DNA of 64,000 nt from Parasediminibacterium sp051861445 (GTDB lineage Bacteria; Bacteroidota; Bacteroidia; Chitinophagales; Chitinophagaceae), in the NCBI GenBank assembly GCA_051861445.1, contig JBHYCS010000022.1, positions 4,555-68,554 of the forward strand, written 5' to 3'. Shown here piece by piece: positions 1-10,600 of this stretch (position 1 is the first letter of the stretch; every line of letters starts with the position of its first letter). The position numbers were made by a program, and so were the translations under genes. The notes under the pieces were generated by a model. It was not told where the DNA came from, did no database searches, and saw nothing but the letters and a program-made list of their open reading frames with translations.

Positions 1-639
1 TATATACACAGTAAAAAAACCAACCAATGGATACTTCGTTCATATTGGGAAAACTACTATTTAATGGAAAATGGCCGTCGAATTGGAGACAGTGTTTTAG
101 TGGTATTTAATGAAAAGAATGAGCAAAAATGGGATTGGAGAAAAGAAAAGTTTGATACGAGAATTGGCAAATTTCACCAAACCAATAAACAGGTTTATCA
201 TGAAAATGATTTTACCCCACCCTACTCTGCCCCCAATGTCTATAGGGAACAATTAAATTTAGAAGATCAATTAAATATTAATTATGAAGCAAAGGAACAT
301 CGGTATGGTAACAGAGGTAGAGATGGCGCATACTATACTTTTTCAACCTACGACTCAAAAATAAATCCGTTAAACCAACTAAACATTGCACAATTGTTGA
401 GTAATGAGAAAATAACCTTTCACACTAGTGAAGAAGGCACTGAAATAATGAGCTTTTATTTTGTCAACCAAAACAATGTTCTAAATTATATCATAACATT
501 TGATGAACAAAGTTCTGACCGAGATACCACTGTTCGTTTAAAGTATACATACAATCAATATAAACTACCTGTTTATATTAAAGTTCAGATTAACAATGGT
601 ACAGAAGTCAATAAACGTTTTACACTTAAGTACCTATAA
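1..639 (+). CDS. Secreted hypothetical protein, 5' end outside window (paralogue of next gene)
   Basis: The reading frame is open from base 1, so the gene starts upstream; the first in-frame ATG at 64 is probably internal, because the codons before it (ending WENYYL) align with the interior of the next protein. About 212 residues are visible. The C-terminal half has the same pattern as the neighbour: a YG.RGRD motif, an NPLN.LNI motif, then a YTYNQY strand near the end. Such short aromatic strands resemble YD/DUF4595-like beta-rich secreted proteins, but I do not recognise the family firmly and assign no function. It ends with TAA at 637-639, 18 bases before the next gene, so the two are probably co-transcribed. 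Confidence 0.7.
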   Translation, partial: YIHSKKTNQWILRSYWENYYLMENGRRIGDSVLVVFNEKNEQKWDWRKEKFDTRIGKFHQTNKQVYHENDFTPPYSAPNVYREQLNLEDQLNINYEAKEHRYGNRGRDGAYYTFSTYDSKINPLNQLNIAQLLSNEKITFHTSEEGTEIMSFYFVNQNNVLNYIITFDEQSSDRDTTVRLKYTYNQYKLPVYIKVQINNGTEVNKRFTLKYL

Positions 640-657
640 TTATAGATTCATCCATAT

Positions 658-1593
658 ATGAAAAATATTTTAACGCTGTTGATCATCATTCCAATATTTA
701 CCTTTGCTCAATCTAAATCAGGTTCTGCAAAAGCGCTCCCATTAATAGAAAGCATTACCAGTGACACGATTAAAGGACGTTTCAATCAATTGCTTTTTGA
801 ATATGATCAACATAAACGGGTCATTAGTATTATAAAAAAACAAATCAACAATTCTATTGAGCAAATTATTGAAAAACAATCTTTTCAATATAATGGAAAG
901 GACTTGGACCCAATTTCAAGAAAGTTGGTTCTGTTTGATTTTGATGTAAAGGGTAACAAATGGAATTTGGTTTTAAATGAGCACCAGTATTTTTTATACC
1001 AAAATGGTCAGCTTGTTGGCGACAGCACATTATATTTTGATAATCGCATGCAAGCATGGACATTAAAATATATTGGAACAGTAAGCAATAGTGAAAGTAG
1101 AATCGAAACAAGAGTAAATATCCCTAGCAAAAAAGATGATGAATATAGTGATAGTGATATTTATATTGATAATTTTCACAAAGATGATTCAACAAGCAAT
1201 ATCAGTGACGACATTTCTGAACATGATTATGGCAGAAGTGGTAGAGACCGTAGTTTTTATAAATATGAAAAATACGACCAAATGGTCAACCCATTGAATC
1301 TATTGAATATTACGAATGCATTGGCGAATGAGAAACTATCCGTTACCACGGATGGACGATATGGTAATATTGCATTTTGTTGGTATTTTATCAATCAAAA
1401 TAATGCGTTGACACTAGAGACAAGTACAGAGGATTTTAATTCATCGATAGATGAAACATATCGTATTAGCTACACGTATAATCAATATAATCAACCAGTA
1501 TTTGTAAAAACATTGGTGAAACAATCTTTTAGACGGATTGATAAACCCTATAAAAGTTATCAGAAACATTATACGTTTAGATACAAGCAATAA
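658..1593 (+). CDS. Secreted hypothetical protein, tandem paralogue
   Basis: A 311-residue protein with a hydrophobic N-terminus ending at FAQ (about residues 1-17), which looks like a Sec signal peptide. The mature part is rich in short aromatic/charged strands. An acidic, serine-rich linker (about residues 155-190) separates an N-terminal and a C-terminal half. The C-terminal half repeats the motifs of the preceding gene (YG.SGRD, NPLNLLNI, YTYNQY), so the two arose by tandem duplication. No catalytic motif is visible. Secretion is inferred from the signal peptide; function is unknown. Confidence 0.75.
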   Translation: MKNILTLLIIIPIFTFAQSKSGSAKALPLIESITSDTIKGRFNQLLFEYDQHKRVISIIKKQINNSIEQIIEKQSFQYNGKDLDPISRKLVLFDFDVKGNKWNLVLNEHQYFLYQNGQLVGDSTLYFDNRMQAWTLKYIGTVSNSESRIETRVNIPSKKDDEYSDSDIYIDNFHKDDSTSNISDDISEHDYGRSGRDRSFYKYEKYDQMVNPLNLLNITNALANEKLSVTTDGRYGNIAFCWYFINQNNALTLETSTEDFNSSIDETYRISYTYNQYNQPVFVKTLVKQSFRRIDKPYKSYQKHYTFRYKQ

Positions 1594-1599
1594 CCAACA

Positions 1600-1905
1600 T
1601 TAATTGGTTAATGTAATTTTTGCTGATGCATTCGCAATACGGATATATGAGATATCATCTTTTTGTATTGGCTTAATTCGCTTTCCATTTAAGGTCCAAG
1701 TTTTATACTTCCCTATAGGTTGTTCAAATTGAATCGTCCAATTATCAGCTTTTTGTTTTATAGAATAAGTAATTGCTTTGCTAGTTTTCTTAAAGTCTAT
1801 AGATACACTATTATCTCCCATAATAACATTATCTAATTTACCATTTGTTAATGCAGTTGGTAATGAGGTCGATAGTTTTATTGCTTTACTGCCTATGTTG
1901 GTATC
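1600..1905 (-). pseudogene. Possible 3' remnant of a longer gene (or a 73-residue ORF)
   Basis: A minus-strand frame is open from the stop at about 1906 to a stop at 1600, with an ATG only at 1821. The codons upstream of that ATG (through PTALTNGKLDNV) read smoothly into the rest. The product looks like the end of a beta-sandwich domain, with alternating hydrophobic strands and a WTLNGKRI motif. It has no signal peptide and no obvious start at the upstream end, so a truncated 3' fragment of a secreted protein is more likely than a complete gene. Parent family not identified. Confidence 0.3.
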
Positions 1906-2025
1906 TCAATTGTGTACCAACATCATTGCAACAACATGAAACTGAAGACATTTATCCACCAAACAATAAAAGTATTATTTTCTGTTATCGACTATTACCT
2001 TTGCTGCCTAAAATGCAAAAAATAG

Positions 2026-3966
2026 ATGTTAATTGGATTACAAAATGTAACGTTTGAATTTGGAGCTAGAGTAATTATAGAAGAAGCTACTTGGCATATT
2101 CATCCAGGAGAAAGAATTGGGTTAATTGGATATAATGGTACAGGAAAATCTACCTTACTAAAAGTGTTGGTAGGTCAATATTTACCATCGAAAGGAACTG
2201 TTGAAAAAGGAAGAGATACCACAATTGGCTACTTACACCAAGATTTATTAAGTTTTGATACACATGACAGTATTTTAGAAGTGGCAATGGGTGCTTTTGA
2301 AAGAGTAAAAGAATTAGAAAAAGAGATTGAAGAAATTGGCAAACAACTCGAAGAAAAGGAAGATGAAAAACTATTGATTGCCTACACCGATAAATTACAT
2401 GAAATGGATGTATTGGATGGATATAACATTCAATACAAAACAGAAGAGGTTTTACATGGACTTGGTTTTACAAACGAACAACTCAACAAACCTTACCAAC
2501 AGTTTAGTGGTGGTTGGAGAATGAGGGTTTTATTAGCTAAAATGATTTTGCAACAGCCAGATGTTTTATTGTTAGATGAACCTACCAACCACTTAGATTT
2601 ACCATCTATCGAATGGTTAGAAAAATATTTATTGAATTATAAAGGAAGTGTTGTTATCGTAAGCCATGACAAGTTTTTCTTAAACCGAATGGTCAATAAA
2701 ATAGTAGAAATTTACCAACAACAATTACACATTTACAGTGGCAACTACGAATATTACGAAACAGAAAAGGTTTTACGTGTAGAAATTCAACAACGGGCTT
2801 TTGAAAATCAGCAAGAATATATTCGTCAACAAGAACGATTTATAGAGCGTTTTAGAGCCAAAGCTACCAAAGCAGCGGCAGCACAAAGTGCCATGAAACG
2901 ATTGGATAAAATAGAACGAATAGAGAATGTAGAAATTGAGCGTCCGAATATAAAAATCAATTTCCAAGTAAATAATCAGCCTGGTCGTGTTTTGGTAACA
3001 CTGAAAGATTTGTCTAAACAATTTGGTGAAAATGTAATTGTAAAAGGTGCGGTTGCAGAAATTGAAAGAGGTGATAAAATTGCATTGATTGGAGCCAATG
3101 GTAAAGGAAAAAGTACTGTTTTACGCATTATTGCAGGAACGGAAACCTATGAAGGAGATAGAATTTGGGGCCATAATGTAGAAAGTAGTTTTTATGCCCA
3201 ACATCAGCTAGAGGCATTGAATTTAAACAATACTATTTTAAATGAAATGCTCGAATGTGGTAGTGGAAAAACGGAACTAGAACTGAGAAGTTTATTGGGC
3301 TGTTTTTTGTTTAGCGGTGATGATACCGATAAAAAAATTAAACTATTAAGTGGTGGTGAAAAAGCTAGAGTAGCGTTAGCAAAAGTAATTGTAAGCAAAA
3401 GCAATTTTTTGATGCTAGACGAACCTACCAACCACTTAGACATGCATAGTGTAGAGTTATTAGCAGATGCTTTAAACAAATATGAGGGAAGCTTAATTTT
3501 AGTTAGTCACGACCGTTTTTTTGTATCGAAAACAGCCAATAAAATTTGGGAAATTATTGACCATGAAATCAAAGAATTTAAAGGCGGCTACACCGAATAT
3601 TTAGAATGGAAAGAACGAATGGCCAAACTTGCCAAAGCAGATGTAAAAAAGAAAGAAGAACCCAAAACAAAAACAGAAACTCCTACAGCAAAGCCAGTTG
3701 AAACCAATATAACCAATCAGCGAAAAGACAACACAGAGCTAAAAAACGCACAAAAAAAGTTTCAAAAAATTGAGCAAGAATTAGAACAATTGAAAAGCCA
3801 AAAAGAAGCCGTAGAGTTAGATTTAGCAAATCCAGAAATATACAAAACGCCAGATAAGTTTGCAGCAACAGAAAAAAATTACCAGCAAATTCAACAACGT
3901 TTAGCAATTGTTGAAAATGAATACGAACAATTGTTTGAAAAGATTATGGAATTGGAAAATAGTTAG
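2026..3966 (+). CDS. ABC-F family ATP-binding cassette protein
   Basis: A soluble protein of 646 residues with two ATP-binding cassettes and no membrane segment, the hallmark of ABC-F proteins, which act on ribosomes rather than in transport. Cassette 1 has Walker A GYNGTGKST (35-43), signature FSGGW (about 160) and Walker B LLLDEPTNHLD (about 183). Cassette 2 has GANGKGKST (about 356), LSGGE (about 442) and MLDEPTNHLD (about 462). A charged inter-cassette linker (about 245-310) and a C-terminal coiled coil (about 565-646) match the Uup/YdiF type. Which subfamily it belongs to cannot be settled by eye. It is monocistronic, ending at a bidirectional hairpin. Confidence 0.93.
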   Translation: MLIGLQNVTFEFGARVIIEEATWHIHPGERIGLIGYNGTGKSTLLKVLVGQYLPSKGTVEKGRDTTIGYLHQDLLSFDTHDSILEVAMGAFERVKELEKEIEEIGKQLEEKEDEKLLIAYTDKLHEMDVLDGYNIQYKTEEVLHGLGFTNEQLNKPYQQFSGGWRMRVLLAKMILQQPDVLLLDEPTNHLDLPSIEWLEKYLLNYKGSVVIVSHDKFFLNRMVNKIVEIYQQQLHIYSGNYEYYETEKVLRVEIQQRAFENQQEYIRQQERFIERFRAKATKAAAAQSAMKRLDKIERIENVEIERPNIKINFQVNNQPGRVLVTLKDLSKQFGENVIVKGAVAEIERGDKIALIGANGKGKSTVLRIIAGTETYEGDRIWGHNVESSFYAQHQLEALNLNNTILNEMLECGSGKTELELRSLLGCFLFSGDDTDKKIKLLSGGEKARVALAKVIVSKSNFLMLDEPTNHLDMHSVELLADALNKYEGSLILVSHDRFFVSKTANKIWEIIDHEIKEFKGGYTEYLEWKERMAKLAKADVKKKEEPKTKTETPTAKPVETNITNQRKDNTELKNAQKKFQKIEQELEQLKSQKEAVELDLANPEIYKTPDKFAATEKNYQQIQQRLAIVENEYEQLFEKIMELENS

Positions 3967-4018
3967 AGGCAGGCTTTCTATCCTCAATTTATCCAGAAAA
4001 AGGATTTTCTTAAAAACT

Positions 4019-4055
4019 AAAAGAGGCTGTATCTTATATAGATGCAGCCTCTTTT
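4019..4055. terminator. Bidirectional terminator hairpin (AGAGGCTG family)
   Basis: Arms AAAAGAGGCTG (4019-4029) and CAGCCTCTTTT (4045-4055) form an 11-bp stem, extended by a few inner pairs. It has A and T tails on either side and lies between two convergent genes. Confidence 0.85.
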
Positions 4056-4085
4056 ATTGATACACTTTGAAAGTTTATAGGTAAT

Positions 4086-6476
4086 TTATTCATTTACCAT
4101 TGCTCTAATAGCTTGTGTAATATCTTCTGCATTTGGTTTGCTAAAATAATCGCCATCACTGCCATAACCTGGTCTATGTGCTTGTCCAGTTAATGTTTTA
4201 GGAGCAACATCTAACCACTTATAACCACCTTGTTCTTCCATTACTTTATTAAACATGTAAGCAGCTGCACCACCTGGCACATCTTCATCAATAAAAATAA
4301 TTCTGTTTGTTTTTTTCAAAGATGCAAGAATGATGTGATGAATATCAAACGGCAATAAAGTTTGTACATCTATAATTTCACAACTAATGCCGTCTTTGGC
4401 TAATCGTTCTGAAGCATCTTGAATAATTCTTAAAGTAGATCCGTAAGAAACCACAGTTATATCATCACCTTGCTGAATAATTTCTGGAACACCTAATGGC
4501 ACCGTAAAATCTAACAAATTAGCAGGCATTTTTTCCTTTAAGCGATAGCCATTTAAACATTCAATTACCACAGCAGGATCGTTGCTTCGTAGCAATGTAT
4601 TGTACATACCTACAGCTTGAACCATATTTCTTGGCACACAAATATGCATTCCTCTTAAGGCGTTTATAATCATACCCATTGGGCTACCACTATGCCAAAT
4701 ACCTTCTAATCGATGACCTCTTGTTCTGATAATAACTGGGCAACTTTGTTGACCAACGGTTCTAAAATGCAAAGTTGCTACATCATCTGTAAGTGGTTGT
4801 AAGCCATAAACCAAATAATCTAAATATTGAATTTCAGCAATAGGTCTTAATCCTCTTAAAGCCATACCAATTGCTTGTCCCATAATGGTTAGCTCTCTAA
4901 TTCCAGTATCAAAAATTCTGTTTTCACCATGTTTTTGTTGTAATCCTGCAAAACCTTGATTTACATCACCAATCATACCTACATCTTCACCAAAAGCAAA
5001 TACAAATGGATTATTGGCAAATAAAACATCAAAATACTTATTCAATATTTCATACCCATTTACAGTAGGTGCATCAAATGTAATGAATGGCTTCACTTCT
5101 TCTACCCTAGCAATACTTTTTGGTCCTTCATTGTACAAACAACTGTTGTATAACTTTTTGTTTACATTTTTTAATGATTGATAATATTGTTTAACCGCAT
5201 CAATATTGGGAGAATTTGGTGCACTATCAATAGCAATGCTCAATATACGCATTACATCTCTACGTAAATGTTCTTGATTATTATCTAAATCGGCACAAAT
5301 TTTTTGTAAATATTGATAAGTATCCATATCACTTACCACCAATTCTTTAATCAGTGAAATGGCTTTTTGAGCTTGTTCTTTAACAGGAGTTAAATAATTT
5401 GTCCAAGCGGTATTTTTACTATCTCTTGCAGCTTGTTTTGCTTCTAATTCAATGGTTTGTAATTCTTCTTCGCTAGCAATTCCATTTTCAAAAATCCATT
5501 CTTTCATTTTTTTAATACAATCCCAATCTCTCTCCCATTGTAAACGTTCAGGGCTTTTATAGCGTTCATGGCTACCACTTGTGCTATGACCTTGAGGTTG
5601 CGTTACTTCTTCTACATGAAACAAAACAGGTGTGTGTGTTTCCCTCGTTTTTTGAATACCTTCTTCAAATACTTCACACATGCCTGCATAATCCCAAGCT
5701 TTTACCTTATAAATGTGTATACCATTGGTTCCATCTATTTTTTGCATTCCTTTTAAAGCCGCAGAAATAGATCCTTTTGTGGTTTGATGCGATTTTGGAA
5801 CCGAAATTCCATAACCATCGTCCCAAACAAAAATGGCTAAAGGCACTTGTAATACACCTGCCGCATTTACAGCTTCCCAAAAATGCCCTTCACTTGTACT
5901 TGCATCACCAATGGTACAAAAGCAAACTTCATTGCCATTGTGACTTAAATTTTCGTATCGATGTAAATGTGGAGAATTTCTAAAACATTTAGAAGCAAAA
6001 GCCAAACCCAAAGCCCTAGGCATTTGAGAAGCCGTAGGAGCCATATCAGATGTAATGTTTTTACGATTGGCTAAGTCTAACCAAAAACCATTTTCATCTA
6101 CATTTTTTGTAGCAAAATGAGAAACCATTTGCCTACCTGCACTAAATGGTTCGTTTTTAATATCTGGATCTGCGTATAATTGAGCAAAAAACTGTTCCGC
6201 ACTAGCCAATCCACTTGCAAACATAAAAGTTTGATCTCTGTAATATCCTGCTCTGAAATCGCCAGGTTTAAAAAACTTAGCCATCGCAATTTGAGCCAAT
6301 TCTTTACCATCACCAAAGATGCCAAATTTTGCTTTACCAGTAAGTACTTCCCTTCTACCCAATAAACTCACTTCACGACTAAACATCGCAACTTTATAGT
6401 CGTTTAAAACTTCATTTCTAAAACCATCGTATGAAAGCATATCGTCTTTATAAGACAAGGTAATTGATTGTTCCAT
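4086..6476 (-). CDS. Fused alpha/beta E1 component of a 2-oxoacid dehydrogenase complex
   Basis: A 796-residue fusion of the two thiamine-diphosphate-dependent E1 subunits (branched-chain or pyruvate-type) that decarboxylate a 2-oxoacid and pass the acyl group to a lipoyl E2. The alpha half (about 1-400) carries the ThDP/Mg site GDASTSEG (about 190) with WDDGYGIS. A helical linker follows (about 340-450). The beta half starts near 460 with FGEDVG (about 493), FDTGIRE and a C-terminal transketolase-like domain (DVQTLLPFD). This fusion is common in Bacteroidota. Substrate cannot be decided here, since no E2/E3 gene lies nearby. Single-gene unit, convergent with the ABC-F gene. Confidence 0.92.
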   Translation of the reverse strand: MEQSITLSYKDDMLSYDGFRNEVLNDYKVAMFSREVSLLGRREVLTGKAKFGIFGDGKELAQIAMAKFFKPGDFRAGYYRDQTFMFASGLASAEQFFAQLYADPDIKNEPFSAGRQMVSHFATKNVDENGFWLDLANRKNITSDMAPTASQMPRALGLAFASKCFRNSPHLHRYENLSHNGNEVCFCTIGDASTSEGHFWEAVNAAGVLQVPLAIFVWDDGYGISVPKSHQTTKGSISAALKGMQKIDGTNGIHIYKVKAWDYAGMCEVFEEGIQKTRETHTPVLFHVEEVTQPQGHSTSGSHERYKSPERLQWERDWDCIKKMKEWIFENGIASEEELQTIELEAKQAARDSKNTAWTNYLTPVKEQAQKAISLIKELVVSDMDTYQYLQKICADLDNNQEHLRRDVMRILSIAIDSAPNSPNIDAVKQYYQSLKNVNKKLYNSCLYNEGPKSIARVEEVKPFITFDAPTVNGYEILNKYFDVLFANNPFVFAFGEDVGMIGDVNQGFAGLQQKHGENRIFDTGIRELTIMGQAIGMALRGLRPIAEIQYLDYLVYGLQPLTDDVATLHFRTVGQQSCPVIIRTRGHRLEGIWHSGSPMGMIINALRGMHICVPRNMVQAVGMYNTLLRSNDPAVVIECLNGYRLKEKMPANLLDFTVPLGVPEIIQQGDDITVVSYGSTLRIIQDASERLAKDGISCEIIDVQTLLPFDIHHIILASLKKTNRIIFIDEDVPGGAAAYMFNKVMEEQGGYKWLDVAPKTLTGQAHRPGYGSDGDYFSKPNAEDITQAIRAMVNE

Positions 6477-6685
6477 CTAACAAAAATAAATATTCAGCAG
6501 CAGTATTTTACCAAAATATTTAAAGACCATAAATGCATTTTTACTTATATACAAGTTAAACGCATGCAACAACATGTACTATTTAAGGAAAAAGAAAGAA
6601 AACAGGAAACGATATGAAAATATGGCTTAATTTTTATAGAATAGTGATATACATTTAATATTTTTACCGCATAAATTTTTGTGAC

Positions 6686-7141
6686 ATGAAAAAATTAGTT
6701 TTATCAATTTTCGCTATTTGTATGGGAATGATTGTGTTTGCACAACAACCTACAGTTATGAAAGACATTGCCAAAACACTAGAATTTAAAAATGCAGATT
6801 ATGATTTTGGAAAAATTCCTTACGGAAAAGAAACAAAATACATGTTGGAAATCAAGAATATTAGTGCCGATTCTGTAACCTTAGAAAATGTACAAGTTGG
6901 TTGTGGATGCACTACACCTATTTATGAAAAAGGCAAAAAGTTTGGACCAAACGAAACCATTAGCGTAACACTAGGTTTTAATGGAATGTCAAGTGGATCT
7001 TTCACAAAAGTTGCAACCTTGTTTTTTAATGATGGAATGACCAAACAAGTAACTTTTAAAGGCGAAACATTTACACCACCTGCAACTTCTGCACCCGTAA
7101 ATAATGTTGTAGAAAAAATGAAAAAGCCAACTATTAATTAA
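6686..7141 (+). CDS. Secreted DUF1573 protein (first of tandem pair)
   Basis: A protein of 151 residues with a signal peptide ending at VFAQ (about residue 20), then a DUF1573 domain. This is an Ig-like beta-sandwich recognisable by YDFGKIPYG, the conserved VGCGCTTP motif and a late GF-NG-SG turn. DUF1573 proteins are exported proteins of unknown function, frequent in Bacteroidota. The CGCT cysteines are present. The gene lies 14 bases upstream of a second DUF1573 gene, so the two form an operon closed by the hairpin at 7581-7617. Confidence 0.88.
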   Translation: MKKLVLSIFAICMGMIVFAQQPTVMKDIAKTLEFKNADYDFGKIPYGKETKYMLEIKNISADSVTLENVQVGCGCTTPIYEKGKKFGPNETISVTLGFNGMSSGSFTKVATLFFNDGMTKQVTFKGETFTPPATSAPVNNVVEKMKKPTIN

Positions 7142-7155
7142 TGCATTAAATAGTA

Positions 7156-7560
7156 ATGATGAAAAAAATAATATTAGCCGCCTTCATTCTTTGTGCCATA
7201 TCAGCATGGGCACAAGAGGGTGTAAAATTTGCTAAGACAACACACAGTTTTGGTAAAATAACAAAAGACAAACCAGTTACCTACGTATTTAGTTTTTCAA
7301 ATACATCGTTGAAGCCTGTAATTGTTGAAAATGCAACTGCTGAATGTGGCTGCACAACGCCAGAATATCCGAAAGAACCTATTATGAAAGGTAAATCTGG
7401 TAGTATAAAAGTTACCTACAATGCTGCTACTGTTGGCACTTTTAAAAAAAATGTAACCATAAAATTTGCTAACCAACCAGCACCAACTGTATTGACAATT
7501 GATGGAGAAGTAATAGAGGCAAAGGAAGTAGCTAAACCTACTGTAAAAAAGAAAAGTTAA
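7156..7560 (+). CDS. Secreted DUF1573 protein (second of tandem pair)
   Basis: A protein of 134 residues with a signal peptide ending at AWAQ (about 19). The single DUF1573 domain has HSFGKI, the AECGCTTP cysteine motif and the GT-F-K-V strand, and ends in a basic tail. It is related to, but clearly diverged from, the gene just upstream; a third family member is the lipoprotein at 48538-49026. Exported, function unknown. Confidence 0.88.
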   Translation: MMKKIILAAFILCAISAWAQEGVKFAKTTHSFGKITKDKPVTYVFSFSNTSLKPVIVENATAECGCTTPEYPKEPIMKGKSGSIKVTYNAATVGTFKKNVTIKFANQPAPTVLTIDGEVIEAKEVAKPTVKKKS

Positions 7561-7580
7561 TTTCTGAAAATAATTTATAC

Positions 7581-7617
7581 AAAAGAGGCTGTCTTCATTT
7601 ACGAGACAGCCTCTTTT
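7581..7617. terminator. Bidirectional terminator hairpin (AGAGGCTGTCT family)
   Basis: Perfect 14-bp arms AAAAGAGGCTGTCT (7581-7594) and AGACAGCCTCTTTT (7604-7617), between convergent genes. Nearly the same sequence as the hairpins at 4019 and 56835. Confidence 0.9.
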
Positions 7618-7642
7618 GTGTTTAATAACAATTGACTTCAAC

Positions 7643-10600
7643 TTATTGTGCTACCAACACTGTTTTTACAAGTGTTTCATGCACACCATCTTTCACAACT
7701 AATTGATACCAACCTGCTTTTACGGTATTTGGTAATTGTAGTGTTTGTAATTGTGTTCCACCATAGTATTGTAAAAAGTTGGTGAAATGTGTACGACCAT
7801 CAACTCCCACTAAACTAATAGCTAGACTACCTGTAGCCAAATTCTGTAATTGAACTTGTAACAACTTATTGGTAATAGGATTTGGATATACTTCTACCAA
7901 TGGTTTTGATGCAATAGATGCTAATTTCACAACAGAACTATAGCCAATAGCAGCACTTAATTTGTCTACACTTTTTATTCTATAATACACAGTTTGACTA
8001 TTTGAGACATCACTAAATGTGTAGTTATTAGCACTAGTTGCAACTACTATGGTACCTACAGTTGTAAACACATTACCATTTAAAGACTTTTCAACAACAT
8101 AATAATCAACATTTAATTCTTGAGCAACTTTCCACTGAACCAAAGTAGCATTTGAAGCCTTCGAAGCATTTACTTGTACAAATTTTACAGGAAGTAATGT
8201 TGGAGTAGCATTATATACTACATAGAATGATCCAAAAGTATTGAAACTAGCTGTAGCAGTATTTGTTGTATTGCTACCAGAACCAATTGGAGCTGTCCAA
8301 GCATTTGAATTGTAATTTGATATACCAATTTGATTGGTATACGTAGCAAAAGTATTTCCTTTTAGTGCATTTGGAAAGCCTAATGTAATTGTTGCAAAGC
8401 GATCGGCAGTTGGATAAACTCTATTGATTACATAATTTGCATTTACAGCAGTATCTAATTGACCAGAAGATAGAACTGTACCATTTGGCAAACCATTGTT
8501 TGTAGCATTGTTAAAAGCTGTTACCTGAAAATTAGAAGTAGAATCAGGAGTAATTATTACAGGCAAATAATGGCTATTTGTTCCAACAGGAAACACACGT
8601 TCTGTAGCAAATCTTTCGATACCTAATACTGCTCTTGCACCAGTAGTAGTGTTGACTTTTGTATCAACATATTTATTACTACCAAAACCAACAATTGCGT
8701 TACCAGATTTAATGAATAAAGAATCTGAAGGTCTTAAAGTAAGCATGTTATTTAAGGTTAAAGTACCATTTAAGTTAACAGTGCCAATATTGGTAGTTAC
8801 AGGGGCGTTTACTTCTAAATTATGAATATTAATAGGATTGGTTGAAGTACCTGAAAATGGTTCTGTTGTAGGATTATTAAACACATAGCTGCTTGCTCCA
8901 AACGTTGTTGTAGTCATATTGCTATAAATACCGTCTACACCATTTGCACTAGAAATAGCCAAGGTAGCAGGCGTACTACTAAAATTCATAACCAAAGTAT
9001 CAGCTATACCACCAATAACCAAATATCCGGTATCACTAATTGTAGCAGCATTAGAAAGTGTGTAATTTCCTCCAGAAGAATAGGCCGTAATAACGGTTCC
9101 AGCAGGAATATAAGAAGGTTGATTTACACATTTAACAGTTGTGCCAATAGGTATAGTAGCTATTCCAAAAACATTCATATTTCTAGATCCTCTTGTAATT
9201 GTAATTGAGCCAGATGCACCTCTATCGCCTTTATAGGTTCTAGAAAAAGAGCCGCTTGTAGAAAGTGTACCTGTTGCAGCACCATCTAAAGAGAAATTAT
9301 TAGCAGTTAATCTTCCCGTAATTGCTGTTGTACCTGTAACCGTCAAATTACTAGATAAACTCAAATGAGCCGAATCTGCAACATATAAGTTTGTAAAACT
9401 AGTAGCAGCAGAACCTGTAAAGGTTTGTGTTGCATTACCAGCAAGCGTAACGTTACCAAAATTCATTGGCACAACATTATTATTTACAATACCGCCATAA
9501 AGTACGAAAGAACCATTATTTGCACCAGAAACGCCAGAATTTGTTGACGCAAGTGTAAGCGTATCTATTCTTGCAGCGTTCAGTGTCATATTCGTTCTAG
9601 ATGCGGAAGAAATAGGAACTGCTCCACCTCCAAATCTTAAATTTCCAAAACGAACATTCGGTCCAGAATAAAAATAAGGTGGATAAGCATTACCATAGTT
9701 GATTACATAGTTACTATTGGGTAAGAAAGCTGTTACTGGCGTAAATGGAAATGTTGAACCCAAGTTTACAGTAACCCCAAAAGGAGGAAACATACGATAA
9801 GCACTACCCCCTGAGCCAATCTGAGGATGTGTATAAGTTGCACCTCCTTCGAAAAGAACACTTTCTCCATTTGAAACAAAAACAAAATTACCAGCAGCTA
9901 AAGAACCCGTACTCATTGGATTGCCAAAAACATAACCTGACGAATTGGGATTAGTTGAAACACTATGATTGGTTCCGTTTAAACAGGATGAACCACGTTT
10001 AAACCGTAGTGAATTAGGTGAGGTTGCATATAATCTACCTCCTACACCCCTTGGTTGAAAGTTAAATTGACCATAAATTTCACCTGTAGCACCAGCATTC
10101 AAAAAAATGACTAAAGAGTTCATGGTAGTTGTAGCTCCTATACCAAAATTAAAAATTGATGTAGCATCAACAACAAAACCTGGATTGCCAAAAATGTACA
10201 CTGTAGTTGCTTTGTATATACTTAAGTTGGTGTTAGCACTTGAAAGCGGAGCATTTTCTGAACTTACATATAAAGTATCAGTACCATTAATACCAACAAT
10301 TTGAGTCATATTAATAAACGAAGTGGTAGTACTAATAAAATCGCCTTGTTTAAAAATTTTACTAATATTGGCACCATACACAGGAATAACACAAGCACCA
10401 ACCGTAGCACCGTAAGATGCTGTGCCAGCTAACTCAGTATTTCCATTAGCAGTAGTAACAATTGTTACGGTAATTCCATTTCTCAATTGTAAAGAAGCGA
10501 TTGAATCTTTAACAGCAGATACGTTTACCACTTTATTACTCGCTAAACTAGGCACAGATCCATCAAAAATCAATGTATCTGTTATAGAAGGTGTTATCCT

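Noticed and set aside
1845..2057. 70-residue plus-strand ORF before the ABC-F gene
   Set aside because: Overlaps the ABC-F start and has no conserved or signal-peptide-like features.
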